Below are positions 21,711 through 29,455 of a stretch of DNA of 33,554 nucleotides, one piece after another. The position numbers and the translations under genes are program-made. Every line of letters starts with the position of its first letter. The stretch's first letter is position 1. The notes beneath the pieces are model-generated. The model did no database searches. It was not told where the DNA came from and saw nothing but the letters and a program-made list of their open reading frames with translations. Origin of the DNA: Prosthecobacter fusiformis (GTDB taxonomy: Bacteria; Verrucomicrobiota; Verrucomicrobiia; Verrucomicrobiales; Verrucomicrobiaceae); NCBI RefSeq assembly GCF_004364345.1, contig NZ_SOCA01000020.1:1-33554 (forward strand). Reading direction: 5' to 3'.

Positions 21711-22040
21711 TTAAGCGAGTGCGTCCAGCTTGCGGGAAAGCGCGTCCTTGGACTGCACACCGACGACGGTGTCTTTCACTTCGCCATCCTTGATGAAAAG
21801 CAGCATCGGGATGGAGCGGACGCCATATTGGGCGGCGAGATGGGGATTTTCATCCACATTGACCTTCGCGACCTTCACGGCGGCACCTTTTTCAACGGCG
21901 AGTTGTTCCAGGATGGGGGTGAGCATCCGGCAGGGACCGCACCATTCAGCCCAGAAGTCCACAATGACAGGGACCGTGCTGCTGGAGATTTCCGTCTGGA
22001 AGTTGGATTCGTTCAGATTGAGGACTGCTTCGGAGGCCAT
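21711..22040 (-). CDS. trxA: Thioredoxin
   Basis: A cytosolic 109-residue thioredoxin, the general thiol-disulfide reductant. The active site is WCGPC (C34 and C37) in VDFWAEWCGPCRMLTP, and the cis-Pro loop is in VRSIPMLLFIKDGE. The length matches E. coli TrxA. An upstream in-frame ATG would add a hydrophobic stretch that could be read as a signal, but the added part bears no resemblance to the family, so ATG 22040 (MASEAVLNLNESNF) is preferred. Confidence 0.96.
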   Translation of the reverse strand: MASEAVLNLNESNFQTEISSSTVPVIVDFWAEWCGPCRMLTPILEQLAVEKGAAVKVAKVNVDENPHLAAQYGVRSIPMLLFIKDGEVKDTVVGVQSKDALSRKLDALA

Positions 22041-22166
22041 AAGAGTGGGGGTTAAAAAAAGGATACGAGACAGGGACAGGATACGACGCATGAGGTAGGC
22101 GCACACGTCCGTGAATCAATCATTTTCACGTTTCATCCTGCGCTTTTGCAGCTATCCCGTGCTGAC

Positions 22167-22952
22167 ATGAGCCTTGAGCATCCCGATCCCATGACCCGTC
22201 TGCGTTATGTCGTGCACCGTCTGCGTGCGCCGGGAGGCTGCCCGTGGGACCAGGAGCAGACGCATGAAACGCTGATCCCGCATGTTTTGGAGGAGGCCTA
22301 TGAAGTGGTGGATGCCATCCGCAGCGGGGATCCGGCGCAGATTTGTGATGAACTGGGAGACCTGCTTTTGCAGCCCGTGCTCCATGCCGAGATCGCCGCT
22401 GGCGCAGGCACCTTTGACCTGGATGCCGTGGCTACCGGCCTGACGGAAAAGCTGATCCGCAGGCACCCGCATGTGTTTGGTGAAGCCGAAGCGGCCACCT
22501 CCGATGCCGTACTGACGCAGTGGGATGCCATCAAACGCCAGGAAAAAGGCAGCCAAAAAGAAGGTCTGCTGCACGGGGTGGGCAATGGCCTGCCTGCCCT
22601 CATGCGCGCTCAAAAGCTGCAAAAAAAAGCCGCGCGCGTGAAATTCGACTGGCCGGATGCCGCCCCGGTTTTCGGCAAGATCCGTGAAGAAGCGGCCGAG
22701 TTGGAAGAGGCCGTGGCCAAGGGAGAAACTGCTGCCGTGGAGGAGGAACTGGGGGACCTGCTTTTCAGCGTGGTCAATCTGGCGCGCAAGCTGGGCATCG
22801 AATCTGAAGCCGCCCTGGCAGCCGCCAATGAAAAATTTGTGCGCCGTTTTCACGCCGTGGAAGAGGCGCTGGTCAGGGACGGCAAAAAACTGGGTGAGGC
22901 CAGCCTGGAAGAAATGGACGCCGCCTGGGACGCCATCAAAAAGAAAGCCTGA
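22167..22952 (+). CDS. mazG: Nucleoside triphosphate pyrophosphohydrolase MazG
   Basis: This 261-residue protein has two MazG domains. The first has CPWDQEQTHETLIPHVLEEAYEVVDAI and DELGDLLLQPVLHA. The second has KIREEAAELEEAV and EEELGDLLFSVVNLARKLG. The EExxE/ExxD metal-binding sets are intact in both. MazG hydrolyses (d)NTPs to monophosphates, cleans damaged nucleotides and can lower (p)ppGpp. ATG 22167 gives the best N-terminus; ATG 22191 is possible. The stop lies five bases before the next gene, suggesting co-transcription. Confidence 0.95.
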   Translation: MSLEHPDPMTRLRYVVHRLRAPGGCPWDQEQTHETLIPHVLEEAYEVVDAIRSGDPAQICDELGDLLLQPVLHAEIAAGAGTFDLDAVATGLTEKLIRRHPHVFGEAEAATSDAVLTQWDAIKRQEKGSQKEGLLHGVGNGLPALMRAQKLQKKAARVKFDWPDAAPVFGKIREEAAELEEAVAKGETAAVEEELGDLLFSVVNLARKLGIESEAALAAANEKFVRRFHAVEEALVRDGKKLGEASLEEMDAAWDAIKKKA

Positions 22953-22957
22953 GCCTT

Positions 22958-23734
22958 ATGGAAACCCTTTTGCGCTGGACTTTGGCCCTGCTTCAACCGC
23001 TGACTCTGGTCTGGCTGCTGCTGGGCATCTGGACTGTTCACATGGTGTGGAAGCGCCTCTGGCGCTGGTCCGCCCTGCCGGTCATGGCCTGGGTTATTTT
23101 AAGCCTCCTTACTTGCACACCGCTCATCTCCTGGCTGTTACTCGGTCTGGAAAACCGGTATCCGCTGCCGGATCCCGCAGCGGTGGAGGAAGCGGATGCC
23201 ATCGTCTGCCTGGGGGGCGGGATCGGCCCTTCGCTCACGGAGCCGACGGGGCTGCGCCTGGTGCGTGGAGCAGATCGGCTTTCCACCGCTTTATCCATGG
23301 CTGCTTCCGGCATGGCTCCGGTGCTCGTGCTAGGAGGCGGGGGGTATAAGCAGGACGAAGTGGTATATTCAGAGGCGGATGCCATCCTGAATTTTCTGGA
23401 AAGGTTTCCCAATGTTCCTTTTGAAAGCATCAGCCTGGGGGTCTGTGCGCATACCCGGGATGAGGCGCTGAAGGTGGCCCAGCTCGCCCAGGAGCGGGGT
23501 TGGGATAAAGTGTTGCTGGTCACCAGCGCCTCACACATGTCTCGGTCTGTGGGTGCCTTTGCCAAAGCCGGCGTGACGGTGGTGCCTGTGCCCTGCCATT
23601 ATCTAAGCAGGTATAACCAGATCGGCGATGTGGAGTGGCTGCATCTGCCTGATCGCACCTCCTTTGACCTGTTCGACACCTGGTTTCATGAGGTGATCGG
23701 CACCTGGGTCTATCAATGGCGCGGCTGGATGTGA
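22958..23734 (+). CDS. YdcF/ElyC-like DUF218 membrane protein
   Basis: This 258-residue protein has two N-terminal membrane helices (about 10-30 and 42-60) followed by a DUF218 domain (PF02698). The domain shows ADAIVCLGGGIG near residue 80, VLVLGGGGYKQDEVVYSEAD, and VLLVTSASHMSRSVGAFAKAG. Family members such as SanA, ElyC and YdcF act in envelope integrity, and ElyC affects peptidoglycan and lipid-carrier metabolism. The exact reaction is unknown. It is downstream of mazG and convergent with the ACP gene, with no intervening base. Confidence 0.88.
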   Translation: METLLRWTLALLQPLTLVWLLLGIWTVHMVWKRLWRWSALPVMAWVILSLLTCTPLISWLLLGLENRYPLPDPAAVEEADAIVCLGGGIGPSLTEPTGLRLVRGADRLSTALSMAASGMAPVLVLGGGGYKQDEVVYSEADAILNFLERFPNVPFESISLGVCAHTRDEALKVAQLAQERGWDKVLLVTSASHMSRSVGAFAKAGVTVVPVPCHYLSRYNQIGDVEWLHLPDRTSFDLFDTWFHEVIGTWVYQWRGWM

Positions 23735-24001
23735 TCAGGCCCGTGTGGCAGCGACCAGGGCCAGCTGAGTTTCCAGCGCGCGCAGCAGGTTTCCGGGGGT
23801 GGCGAGGGTTTCCACCGTGATGAGGTCATCCGGGATCGGCACGCCGAATTCCGATTCGATTTCCATGAGTACTTCGATGGATTCCAATGAATCCAGTCCC
23901 AGCCTGCCCAGGTCATCGTCAGGCTGGATTGGGGCCTCAGGCGGGACCATGCGCAGATGCGGACGGAGCAGGGCGTACAGGCGGGCGGCAGTATCGGACA
24001 T
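23735..24001 (-). CDS. Acyl carrier protein
   Basis: An 88-residue carrier protein with the phosphopantetheine site S38 in GRLGLDSLESIEVLMEIESEFGV. The acidic helix II and the PDDLITVETLATPGNLLRALE end also follow ACP form. It is not the fatty-acid acpP neighbourhood: the gene is last in an operon with a PLP-dependent decarboxylase (seven bases upstream) and an AMP-forming ligase. That context suggests a dedicated carrier that holds an activated acyl or aminoacyl group for processing. Confidence 0.93.
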   Translation of the reverse strand: MSDTAARLYALLRPHLRMVPPEAPIQPDDDLGRLGLDSLESIEVLMEIESEFGVPIPDDLITVETLATPGNLLRALETQLALVAATRA

Positions 24002-24008
24002 GATGGAA

Positions 24009-25247
24009 TCAATAAGGAATCTCGGCGGGAAAGAGCTGCTGGTGGCCGCTACGCCACCGCCACACCTGCTCCATCTCCCCCTCGCGGTAAGAGATCTCGA
24101 CAGGTGCTGGATGACTGAGGAAGGCGACCAGACTGGCCGTCAGTCCATAAGCGCCAACATTGGGAACGGCAAGCAAATCACCCGCTTCTACCACAGGCAG
24201 TTTTAAGCCACGGGCCAGGCTATCCAGTGGAGTGCACAGGGGACCAACGATATCCGCCGTCATTTCCCCTGCATGTGAGCGGCTGAGATTTTGAAAAGTC
24301 ACCGCACTGCGGGGGATGCGCCCCAGGCCTGCCATGCCGCCCAGATGATGAATGCCCGTATCCAGGACGACAAAGGTGCGCGTGCGGGAAGGCTTCACAT
24401 CCAGCACCCGGGTGACCAGGGTGCCTGCGGCGGCACACAGATATCGGCCCGCCTCAAACCAGAGTTGTGCTTTGGGATAAAGCGGGCTGGCCTGCCAGAG
24501 AGTTGTCAATTCCTCACGTAGCCCTTTCAATGCGGGGACGGGGGCGTTGTTGGCATACGGCCAGGGAAAACCTCCCCCGGCATTGATGACGGTGCATTCG
24601 AAGTCCAGGGCTGCCTCCAGGCGGACTGCCGTCTCCAGAGCACGACGGGTATTGGCCGTGAGTGCACCGACTGAGGCGACCTGGGTGCCAAAATAAACAT
24701 GCACGCCCCGCAGGCAGATTCCCGGCTGGCGGACTTTTGCCCGTGCCTCAGGGTCCGTCAAAAGTGACTCATCAAAGCCAAACTGGCTCTCCACCCCGGT
24801 CATGGCCAGGCGTGCGTCCGGTGCCTCAGCCGGATTGACGCGTAGCAGAATTTGTACCTCCGTTTGGGCCGCCGTGGCAGCCTCGGACAAGCGTTTCAGG
24901 TCCTGCCAGGATTCACAAGAAAACCAGCGTACTCCTGCGTTTAGAGCCGCCGCGATTTCGGCCGCTTTTTTTCCCGGCCCGCCATATAGGGCCTGGGTCA
25001 GATCATGCCCGGCCAGTCTGGCGGCATGCAATTCCCCTAGAGAAGTGATTTCTGCCTGTGCTCCTCCGAGCCGGATTTCCTCTGCGACGGGGGGCAGAGG
25101 ATTGGCCTTGAAGGAATGAAACAGCCGGGCACCCTCAGGCAAAGAGGCCATCAATTCCTGCGTGCGGCAGGCCACCGCCGAAAGGTCATACGCATAAAAA
25201 GGCGTATCATAGGTGGCGGCAAGGCCATTGGCAAAAGAGGCATCCAT
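24009..25247 (-). CDS. PLP-dependent decarboxylase of the LysA/ornithine decarboxylase group IV fold
   Basis: This 412-residue alanine-racemase-fold decarboxylase has its PLP lysine at K47 in FHSFKANPLP. The glycine loop is INAGGGFPWPY (221-231), the phosphate-binding part is FEAGRYLCAAAG (264-275), the partner-subunit active-site Cys is C338 in GPLCTPLDSL, and PNVGAYG lies near 362-368. Relatives include diaminopimelate and ornithine decarboxylases, BtrK (which decarboxylates glutamyl-ACP) and the exosortase-A-associated decarboxylase. Because it sits between a ligase (three bases) and an ACP gene (seven bases), a carrier-bound or ligase-supplied substrate is more likely than free diaminopimelate. 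It is not proven. Confidence 0.9.
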   Translation of the reverse strand: MDASFANGLAATYDTPFYAYDLSAVACRTQELMASLPEGARLFHSFKANPLPPVAEEIRLGGAQAEITSLGELHAARLAGHDLTQALYGGPGKKAAEIAAALNAGVRWFSCESWQDLKRLSEAATAAQTEVQILLRVNPAEAPDARLAMTGVESQFGFDESLLTDPEARAKVRQPGICLRGVHVYFGTQVASVGALTANTRRALETAVRLEAALDFECTVINAGGGFPWPYANNAPVPALKGLREELTTLWQASPLYPKAQLWFEAGRYLCAAAGTLVTRVLDVKPSRTRTFVVLDTGIHHLGGMAGLGRIPRSAVTFQNLSRSHAGEMTADIVGPLCTPLDSLARGLKLPVVEAGDLLAVPNVGAYGLTASLVAFLSHPAPVEISYREGEMEQVWRWRSGHQQLFPAEIPY

Positions 25248-25250
25248 TCT

Positions 25251-26762
25251 TTAAACTTGGGGCAGCAGATTACGCAGGGCTTTCCGATCCAGCTTCTGGT
25301 TGCTGGTACGCGGCAACTCAGGAAGGAAGTACACGCGGTCTGGCAGCTTTCCGCGCTCCAGCCGGGTGGCCAGGGCGGTGAGTACGCCAGCCTCATTCAT
25401 ATGGTCATGAGTCGTGGACAGAAAGAGACATAGGAGATCCCGGCGGTCATCTTTCACACAGCCTGCGGCCACGACCTGGGGAACGGCATACGCGGCTTCC
25501 TCCACCTCGGCAGGGCTCAGGCGCGTGCCGCGATGCTTGATGACAAAATCGCTACGGGATAAAAACGTAATGAATCCCTGGCTGTCCACTTGGCCTTGAT
25601 CACCCGTGAAAAGGGTATGCACTCCATCCAGGTCACGAAATCGCTTGGCCGTCTCCTCCGGGGACTGCCAGTAACCTGGAGAAACGTGTGGCCCCTGGAT
25701 GGCCAGTTCTCCCGCCTCCCCGGCGGGCAGAGGTTGCCCATGCTCATCCACGGTGAAGACGGTGGTGCCATCCAAGGGACGGCCGACACTGTCCAGATGG
25801 GTCTCCATTTCCTCCGGCAGGATGATGGAGACACGCTTGCACTCCGTGAGGCCGAACATCGGCACCACTTGCACCTGCGGCAGCAGCTCCTGAATTTGCT
25901 GGATGTAAGCCTGCGGCAGATGATCCCCTGTATTGGTGATCATCCTCAGCCGGGGAAGCTCCGCTGGGCGGAAGCGTTGCATTTTGATCAGCGCGGCGAA
26001 GACGGTCGGCACCCCAGGGAGGATGGTGATGCCTTCACGGGCCAGGATTTTAGGCAACTCCGGCCCCACCATTTCTGGTCTGCCGAGAAACAGGCTGGCA
26101 CCCGTCAGGCAGGCATAAAAAAGCTGATAAAGACTGTAATCAAAAGCCAGGGGTAAAAAGATGCCGATGCAATCGTCCGCCTGGTATTTTAGCCGGACCT
26201 GGATAGCCGGGCTGACGAAAGCCACATTGCCATGAGTCAGCATGACACCACGTGGCGTGCCCGTGCTCCCGGAAGTAAAGACCAGAAAAGCGAGATCGTC
26301 CGCAGTCAGTGGGACTGCCCGAGGTGTGGCTTCGCGTCCTTCAAAAAGACTGCGCCCTGCTTCCTCATCCACCGAGATAATGGCGCAACCATCCGCTGTT
26401 AGGGCCAAGTGGGCCGTGGAGGCATCCAAAAACACCGCCTTGGCCTCACACTGGGTCAAAATCCGCTGCAAACCTTCCGGCTGCATTTGATGACTCAGGA
26501 TGGAAAAAATTACCCCTTCTTGCAGCGCTGCGAGAATGATGAGGAGGACTTCCACCCGGTTCGGCATTACCACCACGACCCGGTCCCCTTTTTGAATGCC
26601 CTGGGCATGCAGCCAGGCAGCCAGGTGATTGACCCGTGTTTGCGTTTCTTTAAAGGTGAGGGGAGTGGAGCCAGAAACCAACACCCGCTCTGGCCATCGT
26701 TCCGTAGCCTGAGCCAGCCACTGGCAGGGTAAAGACGGGAGAGGCGGAGGCTGAGCAGTCAT
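25251..26762 (-). CDS. AMP-forming acyl/aminoacyl ligase (ANL superfamily)
   Basis: The protein has 503 residues from ATG 26762 (MTAQPPPLPSLPCQ). The P-loop-like A3 motif is FTSGSTGTPRGVMLTHGNV. The A5 region reads MFGLTECKRVSI, A7 has FTGDQGQVDSQG, the A8 hinge is SRSDFVIKHRGTRLSP, and the A10 lysine lies in RTSNQKLDRKAL. All positions needed for adenylation and thioester formation are present. The LFGLTECKRVSI form is typical of the exosortase-A-associated ligase group and of small carrier-loading ligases. It probably activates the substrate and loads it on the adjacent ACP. It is first in the ligase-decarboxylase-ACP operon. An upstream ATG (26834) is possible but the extra residues look non-coding. 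Confidence 0.9.
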   Translation of the reverse strand: MTAQPPPLPSLPCQWLAQATERWPERVLVSGSTPLTFKETQTRVNHLAAWLHAQGIQKGDRVVVVMPNRVEVLLIILAALQEGVIFSILSHQMQPEGLQRILTQCEAKAVFLDASTAHLALTADGCAIISVDEEAGRSLFEGREATPRAVPLTADDLAFLVFTSGSTGTPRGVMLTHGNVAFVSPAIQVRLKYQADDCIGIFLPLAFDYSLYQLFYACLTGASLFLGRPEMVGPELPKILAREGITILPGVPTVFAALIKMQRFRPAELPRLRMITNTGDHLPQAYIQQIQELLPQVQVVPMFGLTECKRVSIILPEEMETHLDSVGRPLDGTTVFTVDEHGQPLPAGEAGELAIQGPHVSPGYWQSPEETAKRFRDLDGVHTLFTGDQGQVDSQGFITFLSRSDFVIKHRGTRLSPAEVEEAAYAVPQVVAAGCVKDDRRDLLCLFLSTTHDHMNEAGVLTALATRLERGKLPDRVYFLPELPRTSNQKLDRKALRNLLPQV

Positions 26763-26874
26763 TGAAAAAGAGCGGAGTACTTTAACCCTAATTCCGCTCA
26801 AGCAGGCGATATTTTCACCCTTTTGCCATTTCATCCCTGTCTGCTCAATTTTGAGTCTGGAACGAAATCATCCC

Positions 26875-26903
26875 TTGCACGCAGGCAAAGCTTCTCGAAT
26901 ATA
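26875..26903 (+). promoter_or_regulatory. Probable promoter of the tRNA-Val gene
   Basis: TTGCAC (26875-26880) and AATATA (26898-26903) are separated by 17 bases and lie 15 bases ahead of the tRNA 5' end. The -35 fits the sigma-70 consensus well and the -10 moderately. Confidence 0.5.
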
Positions 26904-26918
26904 GCCACCCTCACACGC

Positions 26919-26993
26919 GCACGGATAGCTCAGTGGTAGAGCGGCTCGTTTACACCGAGTTGGTCGGGGGTTCGAATCCCTCTCCGTGTACCA
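26919..26993 (+). tRNA. tRNA-Val (anticodon UAC), CCA encoded
   Basis: A full cloverleaf can be folded by eye. The acceptor stem GCACGGA pairs with TCCGTGT, and the D arm GCTC-agtggta-GAGC is canonical. The anticodon stem GCTCG/CGAGT encloses loop TTTACAC, giving anticodon TAC. The T arm has GGGGG-ttcgaat-CCCTC, with discriminator A and an encoded CCA. It stands alone between an adenylation-domain gene fragment and the full ligase gene, on the opposite strand to both. Confidence 0.97.
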
Positions 26994-27005
26994 GTCTGAA
27001 ACTAC

Positions 27006-27722
27006 TCAGGCTTCCAGGACCGCTGTTTCAATCTCAGGGCATGCTTCATCCGTGTGGAAGAGGGATAAAAATGCATTTCCCTGCCGTGGCTGCTCAGAAA
27101 GCATCAGGCGAACATTTTCGTGAGTCAGGACCACTCCAGGCTTCCTGTCGGTCCCTGCGGATTCAGAAAAAACGAGGAAGGCCGGGTCTTCAGACTTTCC
27201 TGGAAAGCGCATGCCCCAAGCGGGACGGGTGCTCATCACTTCGGAAAAATCAGCCTCATCCCAATTGCCACCATTCAGGCCTTCACCCAGCCAGACGGTC
27301 AGAATGTTTTCAGCCACATCTTTTAAATGACGGCTGGTTTTTTCCAGAAACAGACAAACTGGCTCCGCTTCTTCTAAAATCGCCTGGAAAGCCTGGCTGC
27401 GTATCTGCGGTGAAATGATGGAAATCACTGCGCCGATATGGGCTACGGCCAGGGTGATCAGATGCAGATCCGGACTGTGGCGAAGCACCGCGACCACTTT
27501 TTCTCCACGATGAACGCCATTTTGCTGCAACCAAGTGGCGATGCGCAGCACGTTCATCCATGCCTGCTCGCAGGTAAATTCCATTCCATCCACGGTGAGC
27601 GTGGTTTCCGGGGTTCGCTCGGCAGCGTCTGCCAGGAAGGCGGAGAGATGAAATGGGCCGTTGCGCGATTGCGTCTGCCAGGGAGAAAGACTCACATTAT
27701 TTTCTGGAACGGTTAGCATCAT
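27006..27722 (-). CDS. Truncated adenylation-domain protein (ligase paralogue, probably inactive)
   Basis: From ATG 27722 the product has 238 residues and matches only the N-terminal half of an ANL ligase: FLADAAERTPETTLTVDGMEFTCEQAW, GVHRGEKVVAVLRHSPDL, and IGAVISIISPQ. The P-loop position reads FSESAGTDRKPGVVLTHENV instead of TSGSTGTPRGVMLTHGNV, so the Ser/Thr/Gly-rich loop is degraded while LTHENV is kept. After that come about 30 residues without ligase similarity, then the stop, only 12 bases from the tRNA-Val 3' end. The A5-A10 motifs and hinge are absent. It could be a decaying gene or a regulatory/structural partner of the full ligase. ATG 27719 is an alternative start. Confidence 0.75.
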   Translation of the reverse strand: MMLTVPENNVSLSPWQTQSRNGPFHLSAFLADAAERTPETTLTVDGMEFTCEQAWMNVLRIATWLQQNGVHRGEKVVAVLRHSPDLHLITLAVAHIGAVISIISPQIRSQAFQAILEEAEPVCLFLEKTSRHLKDVAENILTVWLGEGLNGGNWDEADFSEVMSTRPAWGMRFPGKSEDPAFLVFSESAGTDRKPGVVLTHENVRLMLSEQPRQGNAFLSLFHTDEACPEIETAVLEA

Positions 27723-27728
27723 ATGGAT

Positions 27729-27734
27729 ATTATA
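27729..27734 (-). promoter_or_regulatory. Consensus -10 box for the truncated ligase gene
   Basis: The minus strand reads TATAAT six bases upstream of the ATG at 27722, so transcription would begin at or next to the start codon and the message could be leaderless. A TTGAAA lies upstream, but with a spacer of only 14 bases, so the -35 is doubtful. Confidence 0.4.
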
Positions 27735-27913
27735 GTCAATGTGACTGTTTTCAAGGCTTTGTTTTCGAATTTTCTCGAATTTGCAAATCTTGGGCGAGGC
27801 ATTCGTGGGCATTACCCACATTGAATGGGCCTGTTACTGAATTTGACGATTATTTCGTGAGACACGCAGCCCGGATGCTTCCCGCTGGCCTACATGAATA
27901 GAGTTATATTTAC

Positions 27914-28651
27914 TCAACGATATTTTGTCACCGCCGTCAAATAGTCCTTCGCAAAGGACGACGTGGGATCATCAAAAAACTTAACTGCTGGGCAGGACTC
28001 GAAAACGCTGCCTTTTGCAAGAAACACCACCCAATCCGCTATCTGCCGGGCGAAACTGAGTTCATGGGTGGCCAGGACGATCTGCTGACCCTCCTGGACC
28101 AGTTCACGGATGACATCCAGCACCTCCCCGGTCATCACCGGATCCAGTGCGGAAGTGGGTTCATCCAAGAGGAGAAGCCGGGGTTTTGAAGCCAGTGCGC
28201 GGGCGATGGCGGCGCGCTGCTGCTGTCCGCCAGAAAGCTCTGCAGGACGCTTGCGCATGTGCTCCGCCAGGCCCAGCCGGGTGAGCAGTTCCACTGCCCT
28301 TTGGCGGGCTGCCGTTTCCGTCTGACCATGCACCGCGGTTAGGGGAAGGGTGACGTTTTGCAGCGCGGTGAGGTGTGGGAAAAGATTGTATCCCTGGAAG
28401 ACAAAGCCGTTTTGCCGCAGCACCCGCAGAGCGCCTTCAGCCTCATGTGGCAGCTCTTCTTCATCCACCAGCACGCTACCTTCTTCCGGGACCAGCAGGC
28501 CACCCAGGACACGCAGCATCGTGGACTTGCCCCCGCCGCTGGGGCCTAGCAAGACCACGACTCGGGCATCATCTCCGGTTTGAAAACTGGCTTTGTCCAG
28601 CGCATGAAACGCGCCGTAACGTTTCACCACGGAACGCGTTTCAAGTTTCAT
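27914..28651 (-). CDS. Polar amino acid ABC transporter ATP-binding protein (GlnQ/HisP type)
   Basis: This 245-residue ABC ATPase has Walker A GPSGGGKST (36-44), Q-loop FVFQGYNLFPHLTALQNV, signature LSGGQQQR, Walker B LLLLDEPTSALDP and H-loop VLATHEL, all in GlnQ-like form. It powers import of polar amino acids with the permease encoded immediately upstream. ATG 28651 has a strong AAAGGAGG six to seven bases upstream and lies within the last codons of the permease gene (11-base overlap). The C-terminus is short, without a substrate-sensing domain. No periplasmic binding protein gene is adjacent. Confidence 0.93.
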   Translation of the reverse strand: MKLETRSVVKRYGAFHALDKASFQTGDDARVVVLLGPSGGGKSTMLRVLGGLLVPEEGSVLVDEEELPHEAEGALRVLRQNGFVFQGYNLFPHLTALQNVTLPLTAVHGQTETAARQRAVELLTRLGLAEHMRKRPAELSGGQQQRAAIARALASKPRLLLLDEPTSALDPVMTGEVLDVIRELVQEGQQIVLATHELSFARQIADWVVFLAKGSVFESCPAVKFFDDPTSSFAKDYLTAVTKYR

Positions 28652-29390
28652 ACGCGAACCTCCTTTCCAGCCGCCCGGCAAACCAGGACAGCGGCAGCGT
28701 GACGATGAGATAGGCGGCGGCCAGTGGCAGGTATCCCTCCAGGGCAGTATAGCTGCTGCTGTTTAGAATTTTGACCTTCTGCACCAGCTCCTCAATGCCG
28801 ATGACGGAGAGCAGGGAGGAGTCTTTGATCAGCGAGACAAGCTGCCCCGTGGTCCCTGGCAATGCACGGCGTACTGCCTGGGGAATGATCACATAACGAT
28901 AAGTTTGAACCCGGTTAAAACCCACGGCACGCGCGGCCTCCCTCTGCGAGGCCCCAATGCTCTCCACCGCCCCTCGAAATATCTCCGCCAGATACGCCCC
29001 TTCAAAGCAGCCCAGGAGGATCATTCCGACGATTAAAGGATCGTTAATATGCAGGGCGGAAGCTACGATGTAATACCCAATCAGTAACTGTACCAAAAGC
29101 GGAGATCCGCGCAGCAATTCGACGATGCCGGTGCATAGTAGGCGCAGTGGCAGTATCGGCGCGCGCCTACCTATCATCAAGGAAAAGCCTACAAAAATAC
29201 TCAATGCCATGGCTCCCAGCGAGATGGCCATCGTGGTGACCCACCCCCAAGCCAACTGCTCACGGTAAACCCATGTGTCTTTCCAGTTCCATTCGTAGTG
29301 GACCGTCGCAAAAGTCGCGTAAAGGGCCAGTGCGCCTCCCAGGATCAGGACCAGAGTCCAAAGGGAAGTGCGCAAAAAAGTCGGGGGCAT
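28641..29390 (-). CDS. Polar amino acid ABC transporter permease (HisM/GlnP type)
   Basis: This 249-residue inner-membrane permease has one N-terminal helix (about 10-30) and then the His/Glu/Gln/Arg/opine family core: WVTTMAISLGAMALSIFVGF, ELLRGSPLLVQLLIGYY, and the EAA loop EAARAVGFNRVQTYRYVIIPQAVRRALP. The VSLIKDSSLLSVIGIEELV segment is characteristic. The protein carries substrate across the membrane with the downstream ATPase. The 65 bases upstream separate it from the amidase gene on the same strand. Confidence 0.93.
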   Translation of the reverse strand: MPPTFLRTSLWTLVLILGGALALYATFATVHYEWNWKDTWVYREQLAWGWVTTMAISLGAMALSIFVGFSLMIGRRAPILPLRLLCTGIVELLRGSPLLVQLLIGYYIVASALHINDPLIVGMILLGCFEGAYLAEIFRGAVESIGASQREAARAVGFNRVQTYRYVIIPQAVRRALPGTTGQLVSLIKDSSLLSVIGIEELVQKVKILNSSSYTALEGYLPLAAAYLIVTLPLSWFAGRLERRFAYET

Positions 29391-29455
29391 CAGGCGGGCG
29401 TTTGCTCAGTCTGTAGCAGGAAGCAGGCAGTTTGCCAAACTCTCTCCATGTTCTT

